From Lenisia limosa (lineage: Eukaryota > Breviatea): a stretch of DNA of 35,768 nucleotides. The translations under genes were made by a program, and so were the position numbers. The notes under the pieces are model-generated. The model was not told where the DNA came from and did no database searches. It saw only the letters and a list, made by a program, of their open reading frames with translations. Positions 1-11,024 of the stretch are shown here, one piece after another. Each line of letters opens with the position of its first letter. The stretch's first letter is position 1. The DNA lies in assembly GCA_001655205.1 (NCBI GenBank), contig LPNZ01010155.1:1-35768 (forward strand), read 5' to 3'.

Positions 1-2731
1 ACGGCAGCAGAGTTCAATGTCTTCTGGACCGCAAATATGGGTGCCAGTAGGGCAGGTCTTTTGGGGAACAGAGCAAATGTTGTCGATGCACTCCTCACCC
101 TCAGGGCAGCACTTATCACCGCATTCAATGCGGCCAGTCTTGCATTGGCAGAAGTAAATTCTGTTGTAACCTTCCATTCGAGAAACACAATCTTGATCTT
201 CGTCACGGCAGCAAACTTCGTCAATCTCAGGTCCACAGATAGTGGTTCCAGTGGGGCAAGTCATCTGGGGCGGAACACACTGGTTGTTCACACAAGTGAA
301 GCCCGCGGGGCAGCAAGATGATCCACAAGTGACGAGGTCACCCTTGCACTTGCAGAAATACTCCTTGTTATAACCAACAGTGGTTGAGGCGCATTCTTGG
401 TCAGACATACGGCAGCAGAGGTCTAAGTCTTCCGGGCCACACTGGAAGAAACCAGTGGGGCAAACCCTCTGGGGAACAACACAAACTCCAGCAACACATT
501 CTTCGCCAGGAGCACAGCAGTCGCTTCCACAAATACTTAAAGGATCCTTGCAAACACACATGTAAACGCGGTTATAGTTGATAACTGTTGAAACACATTT
601 TTGCAAATTGTTGCAGCAGATTTCATTAGGAGAAACACCACAAATAATCTCTCCAGTAGGGCAAGTTGTTTGAGGAGGAATATCAACACAAGTTCCAGCC
701 TCACAAGTTTGAGTAGAAGTGCAGCAGAATTCACCACATTCTTCGAAGCCAATCTTGCATTTGCAGAAGTAAGTATCAACATAGCCATCAGATTGCTTGA
801 AGCAGGTCTCAGTCAAAGTGTTGCAGCAGAGATCGTCATGACCGCAAAGGTAGGTGCCGCTGGGGCAAGTCTGTTGGGGAGGAAGTTCAACACACTGACC
901 AGCAACACACTCATGAGTAGTGGGGTCGCAGCAAGACGTGCCACAAGTTTGGAACTGACTTTCGCACTGACAGAAATGAATGGTTTCACCACAAGCATTG
1001 ATACGAGCAACACAGACTTCCATTTCAGTACAACAATCTTGTCCACAAGGAGTTTCAGGTTCTTCACATTCAGGGACAATCTTGACGCATTCGTCGTTCT
1101 CACACTTTTCAGTAGAATCACAGCAAGTATCACCACATATAGCCTCACCAGCAGGGCAGTCACAGTAATAGTAGTTGCGAGTGCTGTTGGGAGGATTGTA
1201 GCTTCGGCAAGTATGAGCATCAGAGCAGCAAATACCATCGGTGGCGTCACCACACATTGAGTAGGAATCAGGGCAACTGACCGATGGACGTGGAGCACAG
1301 ACATTATCAGCACAGAAATGAGAAGTTGAGTCACAGCAGACACCATTGCATTCAACTGAACCAGCAGGGCAAACACAGTAATACTCATGTTCATAAGAAT
1401 CTAAAGTCTTAACTTCACAGGTTTGTTCCATGCGACAGCATTTATGACCACATTCCTTCATAGTATCAGGGCAGTCAGAAGGTTCAGGAACTTCGACACA
1501 GACACCATTGGAACACGCGTGTCCTTCCTCACAGCAGGTGGTTCCACAAGGAAGACTTTGATCAGGGCAGACACACTTCTTGTCATGACACATTGTTCCA
1601 TTGGGGCACTTGAGACCACACATTCCGCAGTTGTCTTCGTCAGTGTTAATATCAACACACTGCTGGTTGCACATGTGGTAATTATTCTTGCAGGTACAGA
1701 AATAACTGCTGTAACCATTGCTTTCAAACACATCACAGACCTCAGTCCTGTTGTCGCAGCAACCAGCTCCACATGAGAATTCATAGTCATCAGTACAAGT
1801 GAGCGAAGTGTCAACACAAGAGCCAGAAATGCACTCCTCTTCATACTCGCATTGATTACCACAGCTACCACAGTTTTCAGTATCCTCCATAATAGCGACA
1901 CACTCACCATCACAGTGAGCTTGACCAGGGGGACAGACACAGTGGCCGTTAAGGCATGTAGCGTCATCATCACATTGATTACCACAAGCTCCACAGTTGG
2001 CTTCATCAGTCTCAGTGTTGAAGCAGTAGTCTCCACACTTCGAAAAGCCAGCCTTGCATTGGCAGAAATAGAAGTCAAAACCACTATAAATGTTCTTTTC
2101 ACATGATTGGTCAAAAAGACGACAGCATTGGGATCCACAAGGCATTTCATGCTCTTGACAAACAGTAACATTAACACAGGTTCCATCCAAGCATTCTTGA
2201 TTATCTAAGCATTTCATGCCGCAAGTCCCACAATGATCATGACACATCAGAGGGTTGATGCACTCACCATCACACTCAATGAAACCAGGAGCACATCTGC
2301 AGGTCAGAGTGGTGAGGTCACACATTTGATCAGTTCTGCAACAGTTCTCACCACAAACGAGCTCTCCAGTTGGGCAAGTTGTTTGAGGAGGAGGAGTCAC
2401 ACAATTACCGGCAGAGCACACTTCAGTTGAGAGACAGCAAACATCACCACAGGGGGTAAATTGAGGTTGGCATTTGCAGGTGATTTGGGCACCATACACA
2501 CCACCATCAGTTACCGAACAGAACTCTCTTTCAGCACACTGATTTCCACAAGCTCCACAGTTTGATTGTGTATTAAGAGCAACACATTGATGGTCACAGC
2601 AAGTTTCACCATAAGAGCATGGTGGATCTATAATATAAGAAAATAAATATATCCAAAACAGGCAACTTACAACAAGTAGCGTTAACAGTCGATAACGCCA
2701 ATAAGAGAAGCGCGAAGATGAATGTGTTCAT
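1..2731 (-). CDS. Secreted cysteine-rich repeat protein, truncated at window edge
   Basis: One 61-nt first exon (2731-2671), a 43-nt intron (2670-2628) and then one uninterrupted exon from 2627 to base 1 give 896 codons with no stop; the C-terminus lies beyond the left edge. The first 18 or so residues (MNTFIFALLLLALSTVNA) are a clear signal peptide. The rest is cysteine-dense repeats of about 70-75 residues. Each follows the pattern CPTG..xCG....CC, then a C....Y.FC.C strand, then CG..CC....C....CV and a P-P-Q linker. The three or four most C-terminal visible units are nearly regular copies. Between them lie CGxCGxxC segments (NCGACGNQC, NCGSCGNQC, NCGMCGLKC) like those of Stig1-type and related extracellular cysteine-rich proteins. 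The role is probably disulfide-bonded extracellular or wall/matrix; no catalytic motif or membrane span is visible. The single long exon contrasts with the heavily split neighbours. Exact family unknown. Confidence 0.85.
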
Positions 2732-3264
2732 CTTGTTGCTTGAAGAGTTCCAACTTTCCTAAAAATAATCAATACGAAAAAGAAAAGGGGCTAGAAAGGA
2801 GAGGAACATGAAAAAGAGAAAGCCAATTCAAGAAAGCTTACCTAATATGAAAAAAAAGGGCAGAATATATAAGACTTCAATGAAAGGAAGATGGAACTTA
2901 ATTGAAAAAAAAGAAAAATTTCAGTTATAAACAGTTCCTAAGTTAGGAATCCATTCACCTACCATTTAGGGAAGGTGGACTTCCAAATATAGATTCAACC
3001 AAATGAAGACTTCCAAAGTTGGTAATCTAATAGATAGGGGTTATTGTTGAATAGGAGGGGTTCAATGCTTATCTTTATCATTCTCAGCATTGTTTTCAAA
3101 AATCCTCCAAGTTGCAATGGCTGTCGGATTCTTGATTGGATTTTTGGGATCATTTGTAGAAAACAGGGGATCTATTGATCACAAGTTCAGTTCACAGTTC
3201 AGTTCATTTGTTGTTTTTTTAGTGAACGATTGTGATTTGGGGAATTCTTTTCTTGTTAGTTAAG
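2732..3264. promoter_or_regulatory. Shared upstream region of two divergent genes
   Basis: This 533-bp AT-rich stretch lies between the start codons of the cysteine-rich protein (minus) and the UAP56-like helicase (plus), so it should hold both promoters and 5' untranslated regions. A direct repeat of AGTTCAGTTCA occurs near 3185-3208, close to the helicase start. No TATA box is certain, and no open frame here looks like a gene. Confidence 0.5.
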
Positions 3265-5049
3265 ATGTCTACTCATGATGAAAATGAACTTGTTGATTAT
3301 GATGAAGAAGACCCATCAGTCCAACAACCCGCTGCCGAGGAAGCTGTAGAAACTAAGAAGTAGGAATAGTTTTAAGAAGAACTGATGACAACAGGGGTTC
3401 TTATGTTGGTGTCCACTCAACTGGTTTCCGCGATCTTCTCTTAAAGCCCGAACTCCAGCGTGCTATATCCGACTGCGGTTTTGAGCATCCTTCTGAAGTC
3501 CAACATGAATGTTTGTTTTTCCTTTCCGTGAACAGTTTTTTATTTTCCAGGTATTCCTCAAGCTATCTTTGGAATGGATATTATTGGTCAAGCTAAGTCT
3601 GGAATGGGAAAAACTGCAGTCTTCGTTCTTGCGACTCTTCAGCAGCTTGAGGCTGTTGAGAACGAGGTAGGAAAGATTGGAGGTTTTGAATGCATTGATA
3701 TACTTTCAAAGATTTTATTTTGATATCCCAGACTCACGTTGTCGTTGTTTGCCACACCCGTGAGCTTGCGTATCAGATCCATCACGAGTATAACCGTTTC
3801 TCCAAGTATTTACCTGATGTGAAGGTTTGTGTTTTTTTTTTTTTTCTTCCTTTGATCCCCTTCAATGATCTTTTCTTACCAGTTAGTCTCGTGTGTTCTA
3901 TGGTGGAGTTCCTTTCAAGGATGACGTCGAATATTTGAAGGAAAACCAGCCTAACATTGTTGTTGCCACCCCTGGCCGTCTTCTCGCTCTTGTTCGTGAA
4001 AAGGTTTGAGTCAATAGCTCGATAACACTGCAAAAAGTTCTTTTCTCTCCCTCTGGTGTTCTTACTCTCACTGAACCTTCAGCACCTTAAGCTGGACAAG
4101 GTTAAGCATTTTGTCATTGACGAATGTGATCGCGTTTTGGAAGCTCTTGACATGAGGCGTGATGTTCAGACTATTTTCAAGTCTACTCCTCACAACAAAC
4201 AGGTATTATAATGTCAATTCTATGTTGATGTTCAGGTTATGATGTTCACCGCTACACTCTCCAAGGAGCTCATTCCTGTTTGCAAGAAGTTTATGCACAA
4301 TGTAAGGATAATTTTTATTATTATTATTTTGCAGCCTTTCGAAATCTATGTTGATGATGAGAAGTTGACTCTTCATGGACTGCTCCAGCATTACTGTGAA
4401 CTTGAAGAGAAAGAAAAGAACAGGAAGCTGAATGACCTTCTTGATGCCCTGGAGTTCAATCAAGGTTTGAATTTATGAGTTGCCCTCTTCTCAGTTACCA
4501 AAATCTGATTTGTTTTTAGTTGTCGTATTTGTGAAGTCTGTTGCTCGTGCCCGTGAATTGAATCGTCTCCTCTGTGAGTGCAACTTCCCTTCAATTGCCG
4601 TACACTCTGCACTTAGCCAAGCCGAGAGGTCTGTACTTAGTCGTTGATCCTTCTAATTATAATATGTCTCACTCTCCAGAATTTCTACCTATAAGGCATT
4701 CAAGAATTTCGAAAAGAGAATTTTGGTCTCTACTGATCTTTTTGGTCGTGGTATTGATATTGAGCAAGTTAATATTGTTATCAACTATGATATGCCTGAT
4801 AGTGCTGATCAGTACCTTCACCGCGTCGGCCGTGCTGGACGTTTTGGAACCAAGGTTTGGCAATTATATTCTTTCATTTCTAGGGTCTCTCGGTGACTTT
4901 TGTTTCTTCTGATGAGGACAAGGAAGTCTTGAAGTCTGTCCAGTCAAGGTTCCTTGTGGACATCACCACTCTTCCCGAGCAAATTGATGTTTCCAGCTAC
5001 AGTTTGTCAATTTCATTTCTGTTTTCCTTAACTTTTAGTGAATGCCTAG
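3265..5049 (+). CDS. DDX39B: UAP56/Sub2-type DECD-box RNA helicase
   Basis: ATP-dependent RNA helicase of the UAP56/Sub2 (DDX39) family. Members act in spliceosome assembly and load the TREX complex for nuclear mRNA export. Eleven introns of 29-79 nt (3360-3394, 3511-3550, 3667-3731, 3825-3886, 4004-4082, 4203-4235, 4302-4334, 4465-4519, 4629-4679, 4855-4883, 5002-5038) leave exactly 422 codons including the stop, so 421 residues, very near the usual length of about 430. Motifs in order: Q-motif region [11 protein letters not shown], Walker [13 protein letters not shown], the family-diagnostic DECD box ([10 protein letters not shown]), TAT ([10 protein letters not shown]), [11 protein letters not shown] and HRVGRAGR. 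The acidic N-terminus ([10 protein letters not shown]) is typical. The C-terminus is short (IDVSSYMNA). The family assignment is firm; the exact ortholog name is by analogy. Confidence 0.95.
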
Positions 5050-5691
5050 CTTTTTTCTTCTTTCAATGTATTTTATTTAAAAAATGGTCAGAAGTGTTTG
5101 ATGAGAAGTGTCAATTTTAGGGCGCTAAGCACTTGAGTATATATGTAATCTCATATTGGTGTTTTTAACTGCTCATTTTTGGCAATCAAGTATTGCTTCC
5201 TTTTTCATGTGAGTTATTTTAAAGCTGTAAAGAAGAGAAGAGAAATTAATCATAGTGATATAATAATGAATGGTGGGAGAAATAAGATGAAGCTGGGGAA
5301 AGAGAAAGGGAAAACTCACATAAACAAAATTGCCATCAGTGCTAAATAATAACAAAAAAAAAGGAGGGAAGAGAGGAAAGCTGAGCGGAAGTACTGGAGA
5401 TCTGGCTGTGATCTCTGATTTGTGATATTATCATGATTCTCTGCAGCCCCTTGCCCCTCTCGTTTGTGTGTGGTTTCTTTGGGACTCCCCTTATGCAAAT
5501 CGGAGACTTCTGTTTCCTGGGTTGTATACAACCCCAGATTATTGATGCATTTAAGTTCAAAGTTCAAAGTTCACCCCCTCTACGCCCTCCACCCCTCCCC
5601 TTGGAGCCTGCCAGTCACAACAAACAACTTATAGCCTTCTTATTTGTTTATTGCAGAAAAAAGGTTGAGAGTGTCACGCACAACCTTTGCC
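5050..5691 (+). other. Spacer and 5' leader before the acyl-CoA synthetase
   Basis: No gene is supported here. The sequence holds the helicase 3' untranslated region and the leader of the next plus-strand gene. A TTTATTGCAG at about 5648-5656 looks like a 3' splice site, so the synthetase may have an intron in its 5' leader. The pyrimidine-rich block at 5570-5605 may be promoter or polypyrimidine tract. The longer open frames show no coding character. Confidence 0.4.
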
Positions 5692-8600
5692 ATGGGTGTT
5701 CTTGGACAGGATTTTGTCTGTAATATTGATGATGTCTTACAGCGGAAGGTAATAAGAACTAAAATGAGAGTATTAAAATCTGTAGGTTGAAGATGAAGGT
5801 TGGGGTGCTCTCGAGCCTACAACCATTCCTCAGATGTTTGAAGCTACAGTAGAGAAGTATCGTGGCAAGGTTAGAGAATCCCCCCCCCCCTTCCCCCTCT
5901 CTCTCCCCTAATTTTTGCAGCCTTCTGTCAATACTCAAGAAACCATGGATTCAGAATTTGAACCTCTTTTATGGGAAGACTATCACAGCTGGTGCAAGAG
6001 AGTTGGTTTTCAGCATACCTGCATTTTATTTATTCTTCAGGTTGCAAAGGCTCTGATTGCCAACGGGATTGGAGCCCATGACACAATTTCCATCCTTGGC
6101 TTCAACTCTCTTGGTTTGCTTTGAACAACTTGCTTCCTTTAAAGTCCCTTTTGACCGCTCTAGAATGGTTTTCCCTTGCCATGGGTACTATGATGATTGG
6201 TGGTGTTGTTGGTAAGTTCGAACAAGTGTTAGCTCATGAGTTCAGTCGGGCTTTACCCCACCAACGGACCTGACGCCTGTGCTTATGTGATGAACCATTC
6301 TGAATCAAAGATAGTTTTTGTTGAAAACCAGTATGTCAAGACTTCTTATTTTTTATTTTTTTCTCAAAAAAAACCCCTCCTGTAAGGCGTTCACCACCTA
6401 GGGCCCATCTTGCTCGCATTACTTCAGTGAAGGATGACATCTCAAGCTGCAAGAAATACGTTATTTGGAGAGAAGCGGTTCCAGAGGACAAACTTGGTCT
6501 CGACATCATTACTTTTGAAGAGTTCATGAACACTGGTATGTTGACTAGTTCGGCCATCTTATATATCAGCTGAGTCAATTGAGGATGAGATGCTCCAAAC
6601 ACGATCTGATGCCGTTTTGCCTGGTCAATGCGCTTCCCTCGTTTACACTTCAGGTTGGTTTTGGGCTCCTTTATTGCCTTATTAGAAGAATAATCCTACT
6701 ATAGGTACCACTGGAATGCCAAAAGCGGTTATGCTTAGTCACGACAACCTGACCTGGATGTCAGCCAATCTCAATGACTGGCTCATGACGTCACACACAG
6801 ACAGACTCATTTCCTTCCTTCCATTAAGCCATGTTGCTGGTAGGGTGCTTTTATAACTATTTTTCAATGTATTCAACCATATTGATACTTCATAGGTTTC
6901 CTGGTTGACATTGTTGGTATGCTTGGTAATGGCTTTCAAATGTACTTCGCCCAGCCTGACGCTCTCAAAGGCAGCCTTTCAATCACAATGAAAAAGGTGA
7001 GTTTGCATTTGGCTGACAAACTCTTTACGAAATATCACCAGCATAGCTTGTATGGACTTTTTTTTTTTATTAATGTCTTAAGGTTAAACCCACTATCTTC
7101 CTTGCAGTTCCTCGTGTTTGGGAGAAAATGGAAACTAAAATGAAAGAAATGGGTTTGTCGGTGCTTGATACTTTGGATATCGATATGTATAAGATAAATT
7201 TTATTATATATAGGATTAAAAAATACCCAATCATTTACCTTCTTATAAATTCATACACATAAGCATTTACCTGTCAGCTGCCACTCGTGGTGCCGTGTCA
7301 AAGTGGATTGGCGGATGGGCTAAAGGAGTTGGACTGGCTGGAACTTATTCAAGAATTGTGGGGGGGGGGGGGGNNNNNNNNNNNNNNNNNNNNNNNNNNN
7401 NNNNNNNNNNNNNNNNNNNNNNNNNNNNNNNNNNNNACTTGCATAGGACGGCAAGAAACCTGGCTTCGGCTTCGGCATTGCAGACTCACTGGTCTTTTCC
7501 AAGGTTGTGTTCTCCGTTAATAACACAAATCCAATTTGTTACATTGTATATATAATAGTATTATGTATTATGGGGCCAGCATTGTTTCAAGCTCCTCATG
7601 TGTCAGGTCAAGGCTGCTCTCGGACTTGACAAGTGCTGGATGATGGTATCGTCCGCTGCTCCCATTTCAATCTCAACTGTGGAGTACTTTTACTCACTCA
7701 ACATGCCAATTATGGAAGTCCTTGGAGCAAGGTTTGAAATACAAGGAGATAACAGCCTAGTGAGGCTTCTGCTATTGTCACTTCATCGAACGTCGAGAAC
7801 TTTGCTCCCAATCTCAATGGACCATGCTTCAGAGGATCTGACGTTCTTATTAACAACCCCGATGACAAGGTATGACTTTCTCTCTTGTAATCATTTTCTT
7901 TCAAAGACTAACACTTTAGGGTGAAGGTGAAATCATTTACAAGGGAAGAAACACTTTCATGGGTTACCTCAAGGACCCTGACGTCACTGCGCAGTCATTC
8001 AATGAAAACGGTTACTTCTTGTAGGGTTTTCATTTAGGGCACTCCAATAACATCCATTTAGATCTGGTGACCTCGGTAAATTCGAAGAAAACGGATTCCT
8101 CCGAGTTATGGGACGAGCCAAGGAACTCATTATTACTGCTGGTGGCGAGGTTTGCTCATAGAGAGAAGACCTTACATATTTGGTATGGTAGTTTTGACAG
8201 TTTAGAATATTCCGCCTGTTCTGATTGAGGATCGTATTCGTGNNNNNNNNNNNNNNNNNNNNNNNNNNNNNNNNNNNNNNNNNNNNNNNNNNNNNNNNNN
8301 NNNNNNNNNNNNNNNNNNNNNNNNNNNNNNNNNNNNNNNNNNNNNNNNNNNNNNNNNNNNNNNNNNNNNNNNNNNNNNNNNNNNNNNNNNNNNNNNNNNN
8401 NNAGATGTGGGTGTCCATACGTAGTATTATTTATCCACCAGAGCTCCAATACATTAACCCGTATTGCTGGAAAAGAGATCAAGACCTTGAGCGAGGCCGG
8501 CAAGGATGAAGAGGTATGGTTTCCCTTCATATAACTGAATGTATATTTCTCGATAAACTCTTGATTGCATAGTATCATATATGTTTTACTGGTTTTTGGA

Positions 8601-8887
8601 CCAGGGTTGCCAAGTCTTCTCCCACGGCAGTTGCTCAACTTTCAGATCAACAAAGCCCTGAATGAGGCCTTGAAAGAATATAGCCAAACCGCTATTTCAA
8701 GGGCCCAGCATGTTCAAAAAGTCAAAATTGTCACCAAAGACTTCAGTGTTATTGGTAAGTTGCAGCCTTTTGAACTCTAATTTTATGGCTAACCGCTTCA
8801 GGAGGTGAGCTTACCCCTACTCTCAAGATCAAAAGAAGGATTATCTCACAAAATTATGCTGAGGAAATTAACACTATCTATGCCTAA
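5692..8887 (+). CDS. ACSBG: Long-chain acyl-CoA synthetase, bubblegum (ACSBG) type
   Basis: ANL-superfamily enzyme that makes fatty acyl-CoA from long-chain fatty acid, ATP and CoA, usually at the ER or peroxisome membrane. ATG 5692 sits in a GCCATGG context and gives [15 protein letters not shown]. Many 35-130-nt introns join exons that read in order: [11 protein letters not shown], the A3-like ISILGFNS, the P-loop [17 protein letters not shown] split by an intron, [37 protein letters not shown] (A5 region), [20 protein letters not shown] (A8) and [18 protein letters not shown]. The end is NTIYA plus TAA at 8885-8887, as in bubblegum enzymes. Gaps at 7374-7436 (probably mostly intron) and 8243-8402 prevent an exact protein length and hide some sequence after the A8 motif. 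The order and spacing of motifs fit ACSBG better than the ACSL group. The enzyme looks intact. Confidence 0.92.
7360..7436. other. Assembly gap next to a G14 run
   Basis: Fourteen consecutive G (7360-7373) run straight into 63 N. The flanking synthetase exons (ending SRI and resuming DGKKPGF) suggest the gap lies mostly in an intron beginning GTGGGG. Confidence 0.9.
8243..8402. other. Assembly gap inside the acyl-CoA synthetase
   Basis: A run of 160 N follows LIEDRIR and precedes an exon starting [10 protein letters not shown], so some C-terminal coding sequence of the synthetase is probably hidden here. Confidence 0.95.
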
Positions 8888-9088
8888 CTATGTCTTGTGT
8901 TCGGACATCTATTTGTTTATTAACTTTATATACTCTGTCGATAGCAATATAATATTCTTGGAAACCTCAACTGACTGCTCTGGGTAATAAGCTACTAGAT
9001 CAATCTACTTTTTCTGAAAAAAAAAAAAAAAAAATGAATATTAAAAACTAGCACTAATATACATACTGACATGACACACTCTGTTACA
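8888..9088. other. Tail-to-tail spacer with an A18 run
   Basis: This short region lies between the stop of the plus-strand synthetase and the stop of the minus-strand TMEM216-like gene. It contains 18 consecutive A at 9017-9034. Both polyadenylation regions must lie here or overlap the opposing gene. No gene is seen. Confidence 0.5.
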
Positions 9089-10840
9089 CTATGAAAGGGG
9101 GTTAGCCTTGAGGAATTGAAGAAGAGCGAAAATAGCAGTAATCAACTCCAAAATGTGGAGAATAACGCTCATAACACAAAGAGCAAGGTCAGGCACCAGC
9201 ACATAGATCTAAAAAAAAATAATCAATTTGTCAATCAAGTAACATTTTTCTCGCTTATAGGAAAAAAAAGTGAGAAAACTAGAGTTTGACTAGAGTAGTA
9301 ACAGTAGCAACGATAGTGATATGTTGTGCCCGAGGAACCTGTGCCGATGGAATATGTACGAGCAATATATACCTTCCTGAAAATGGAAAAGTCATATTGT
9401 TAGGGAAATGGCCATTGCCATATCAAAAAAAGGTTCTTTTCTACCTCAAAATCAAGTGAAGCAGAGCAAAATATTATATTCGGAAAATAATATTTTGCTC
9501 TGCTTCACCCCAAAACGAAAAATATGACTTCCTCATTTTCCCGAGGGTATATGATATTATTTACACACTTTAAAAATACAGTGACAGTCCGCTAAATCTC
9601 ATATCACTTTTTGGGTCTAATTCAAACGTCTGAACTATCATTTTCCACTCATGTGATATGATAACGCATGTCCACTCATGTGATATTTGACTGAGAAATC
9701 CCAATGATTCGCTGATACACTCAGGGTAAACCCTTGTGTTATCTTCGTTCATCATTTCGACTTGAAAGTCAGTCATATGATCCTATCACTCGTGGATATG
9801 GGTCAACATAAGTACTATAAAGCTGAATCATCATTCCCATAATCTTACAACTTAACACTGCATGGGAATACACCTACTGCGTACCTAAAGAGTCAAAATC
9901 AACGGTGTCAATCAGGCACTAACATATAGTTGGCATAGCGAATTAATGTTCTGATATTCTATGTAGATAATTGTATTTTCCATTTGACACTCTCTAATCT
10001 TCAAAAAAATAACTATTTTCCATCAAAACGCTCGGCTTTCGAGAAAAATAAATCGCATCTCTTTTTTGTTAATAAAACTCTTCACTTAAAAATTTCAGAT
10101 TGGAAGTCTAGAGATACAAGATCACTCAAGTCTAGAGTGAAGCAATTTTTACGATTTGAAACTCAGGACATACATCAATAAGCTCAATCAAGTCAATGGG
10201 AAAGAGCGTGGAATGTAGATGAGATGCTTTGAATTTTGCGAAGAAGATCCCTGAAACATATTTCACGACTTCCAATCTGAAACTATTTAAGAGAAATTCC
10301 CCTTTATTTCGACCCATGTAAGTGTCTCGCCAACAGGAACTTCATTTCTTAAAAAAATATGTCAGTTTCCTCTCCTTTTCCTCTCCAAGGCTTGGACACT
10401 GTTAATAAAAATGTTAAAAATTGAAGTGGTCTCGCCACGAGGCCATACCTACTCAAAGATTTATGTTAAGGTTATCTTTATGCCCTTTCACCTGCATCGT
10501 CATATAGTACAAATCTGCCAAGCAGGCGATCAAACAGAGAATAATAAAGAATATTGTGGGTCCAAGCTGCTCTGTTTTATTCCCTAATGTTCCTAAATAG
10601 TTATCAAAAAAAAAAAAAATAATAATAATAACGGACTTCCTTACCTACAACCACTCGGCAAAAATCCATAACCATATAAACAATCATGAACAGTACTTCC
10701 CAGAATAAGTAGTTTGCTGGATACGGAAACGTATTACCTAGAGAAATCTCAAAAAGCACTTCCATACCTTTGTAAAAAAAGAAGACAAAGGAAAGAGAAA
10801 AGAAAAGGTAAGTGAAGTATTTATTGAAAAAGAGCAGCAT
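9089..10840 (-). CDS. TMEM216/TMEM17-like ciliary transition-zone membrane protein
   Basis: Small multi-pass membrane protein of the Transmemb_17 family (TMEM216, TMEM17, TMEM80), which in other ciliates of the broad sense acts at the ciliary transition zone. Exons: 10840-10768 (MLLFFNKYFTYLFF ... FFFYKG), a 30-nt intron (10738-10767), then NTFPYPANYLFWEVLF ... FCRVVVG, then GTLGNKTEQLGPTIFFIIL ... YYMTMQ, and a final exon IYVLVPDLALCVMS ... FALLQFLKANPLS ending TAG at 9089. Four hydrophobic segments and the signature [FL]YKG..xPYP followed by G-x-x-GN match the family (human TMEM216 reads similarly in these places). The first visible Met follows an AG and matches an internal position of relatives, so a short upstream exon between 10841 and about 11000 is likely missing from this model. 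The last intron is about 1.3 kb, unusually long here, and is filled with repeats. Confidence 0.78.
9456..9508. repeat. Perfect 22-bp inverted repeat (hairpin)
   Basis: Bases 9456-9477 (GTGAAGCAGAGCAAAATATT then AT) are the exact reverse complement of 9487-9508, with a 9-base loop. It lies in the long last intron of the TMEM216-like gene. Either strand of RNA would fold into a stable stem-loop. Confidence 0.95.
9598..9812 (-). repeat. Dispersed repeat copy, related to the 25.2-25.6 kb array
   Basis: Read on the minus strand this matches the array at 25211-25575. Shared blocks include GTTGACCCATATCCA, AGTCGAAATGATGAA, GAAGATAACA, GGGTTTACCCTGAGTG, GTGGAAAATGATAG and CCAAAAAGTGATA in the same order. 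The minus-strand open frame across it is therefore repeat sequence, not a gene. It lies in the long intron of the TMEM216-like gene. Confidence 0.75.
10093..10282. repeat. 190-bp element with 16-bp terminal inverted repeats
   Basis: TTTCAGATTGGAAGTC at 10093-10108 is exactly inverted at 10267-10282. Weaker similarity extends outward (CTTAAA and neighbours). Size and structure suggest a miniature inverted-repeat element in the TMEM216-like intron. No target-site duplication is certain. Confidence 0.55.
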
Positions 10841-11024
10841 CTGGAGAGGAAGAGATGAACGCTACAAGTTATAAGCAGTAAAAGAGAAATCAACTTCAAA
10901 CCATTTGTCGAACTATATCGTCAGAAAAAAAATGATAAAAAGAAGAAAGACCAACCACTTGGATACACCATTATTATTTATTATGAAAAACACTTCAAGC
11001 AAGAACACTCAACACTAGTGGTAA

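Noticed and set aside
601-1260. A 219-codon plus-strand open frame and similar long ones up to 2430
   Set aside because: They lie antisense to the cysteine-rich exon, whose regular repeats and signal peptide show that the minus strand is coding; the plus frames are low-complexity shadows.
9017-9034. A18 run as a sign of a retrocopied gene
   Set aside because: Neighbouring genes have introns and no target-site duplication is seen; a simple homopolymer is enough.
9570-9776. A 68-codon minus-strand open frame
   Set aside because: It overlaps a dispersed repeat whose other copies at 25.2-25.6 kb do not keep the frame.
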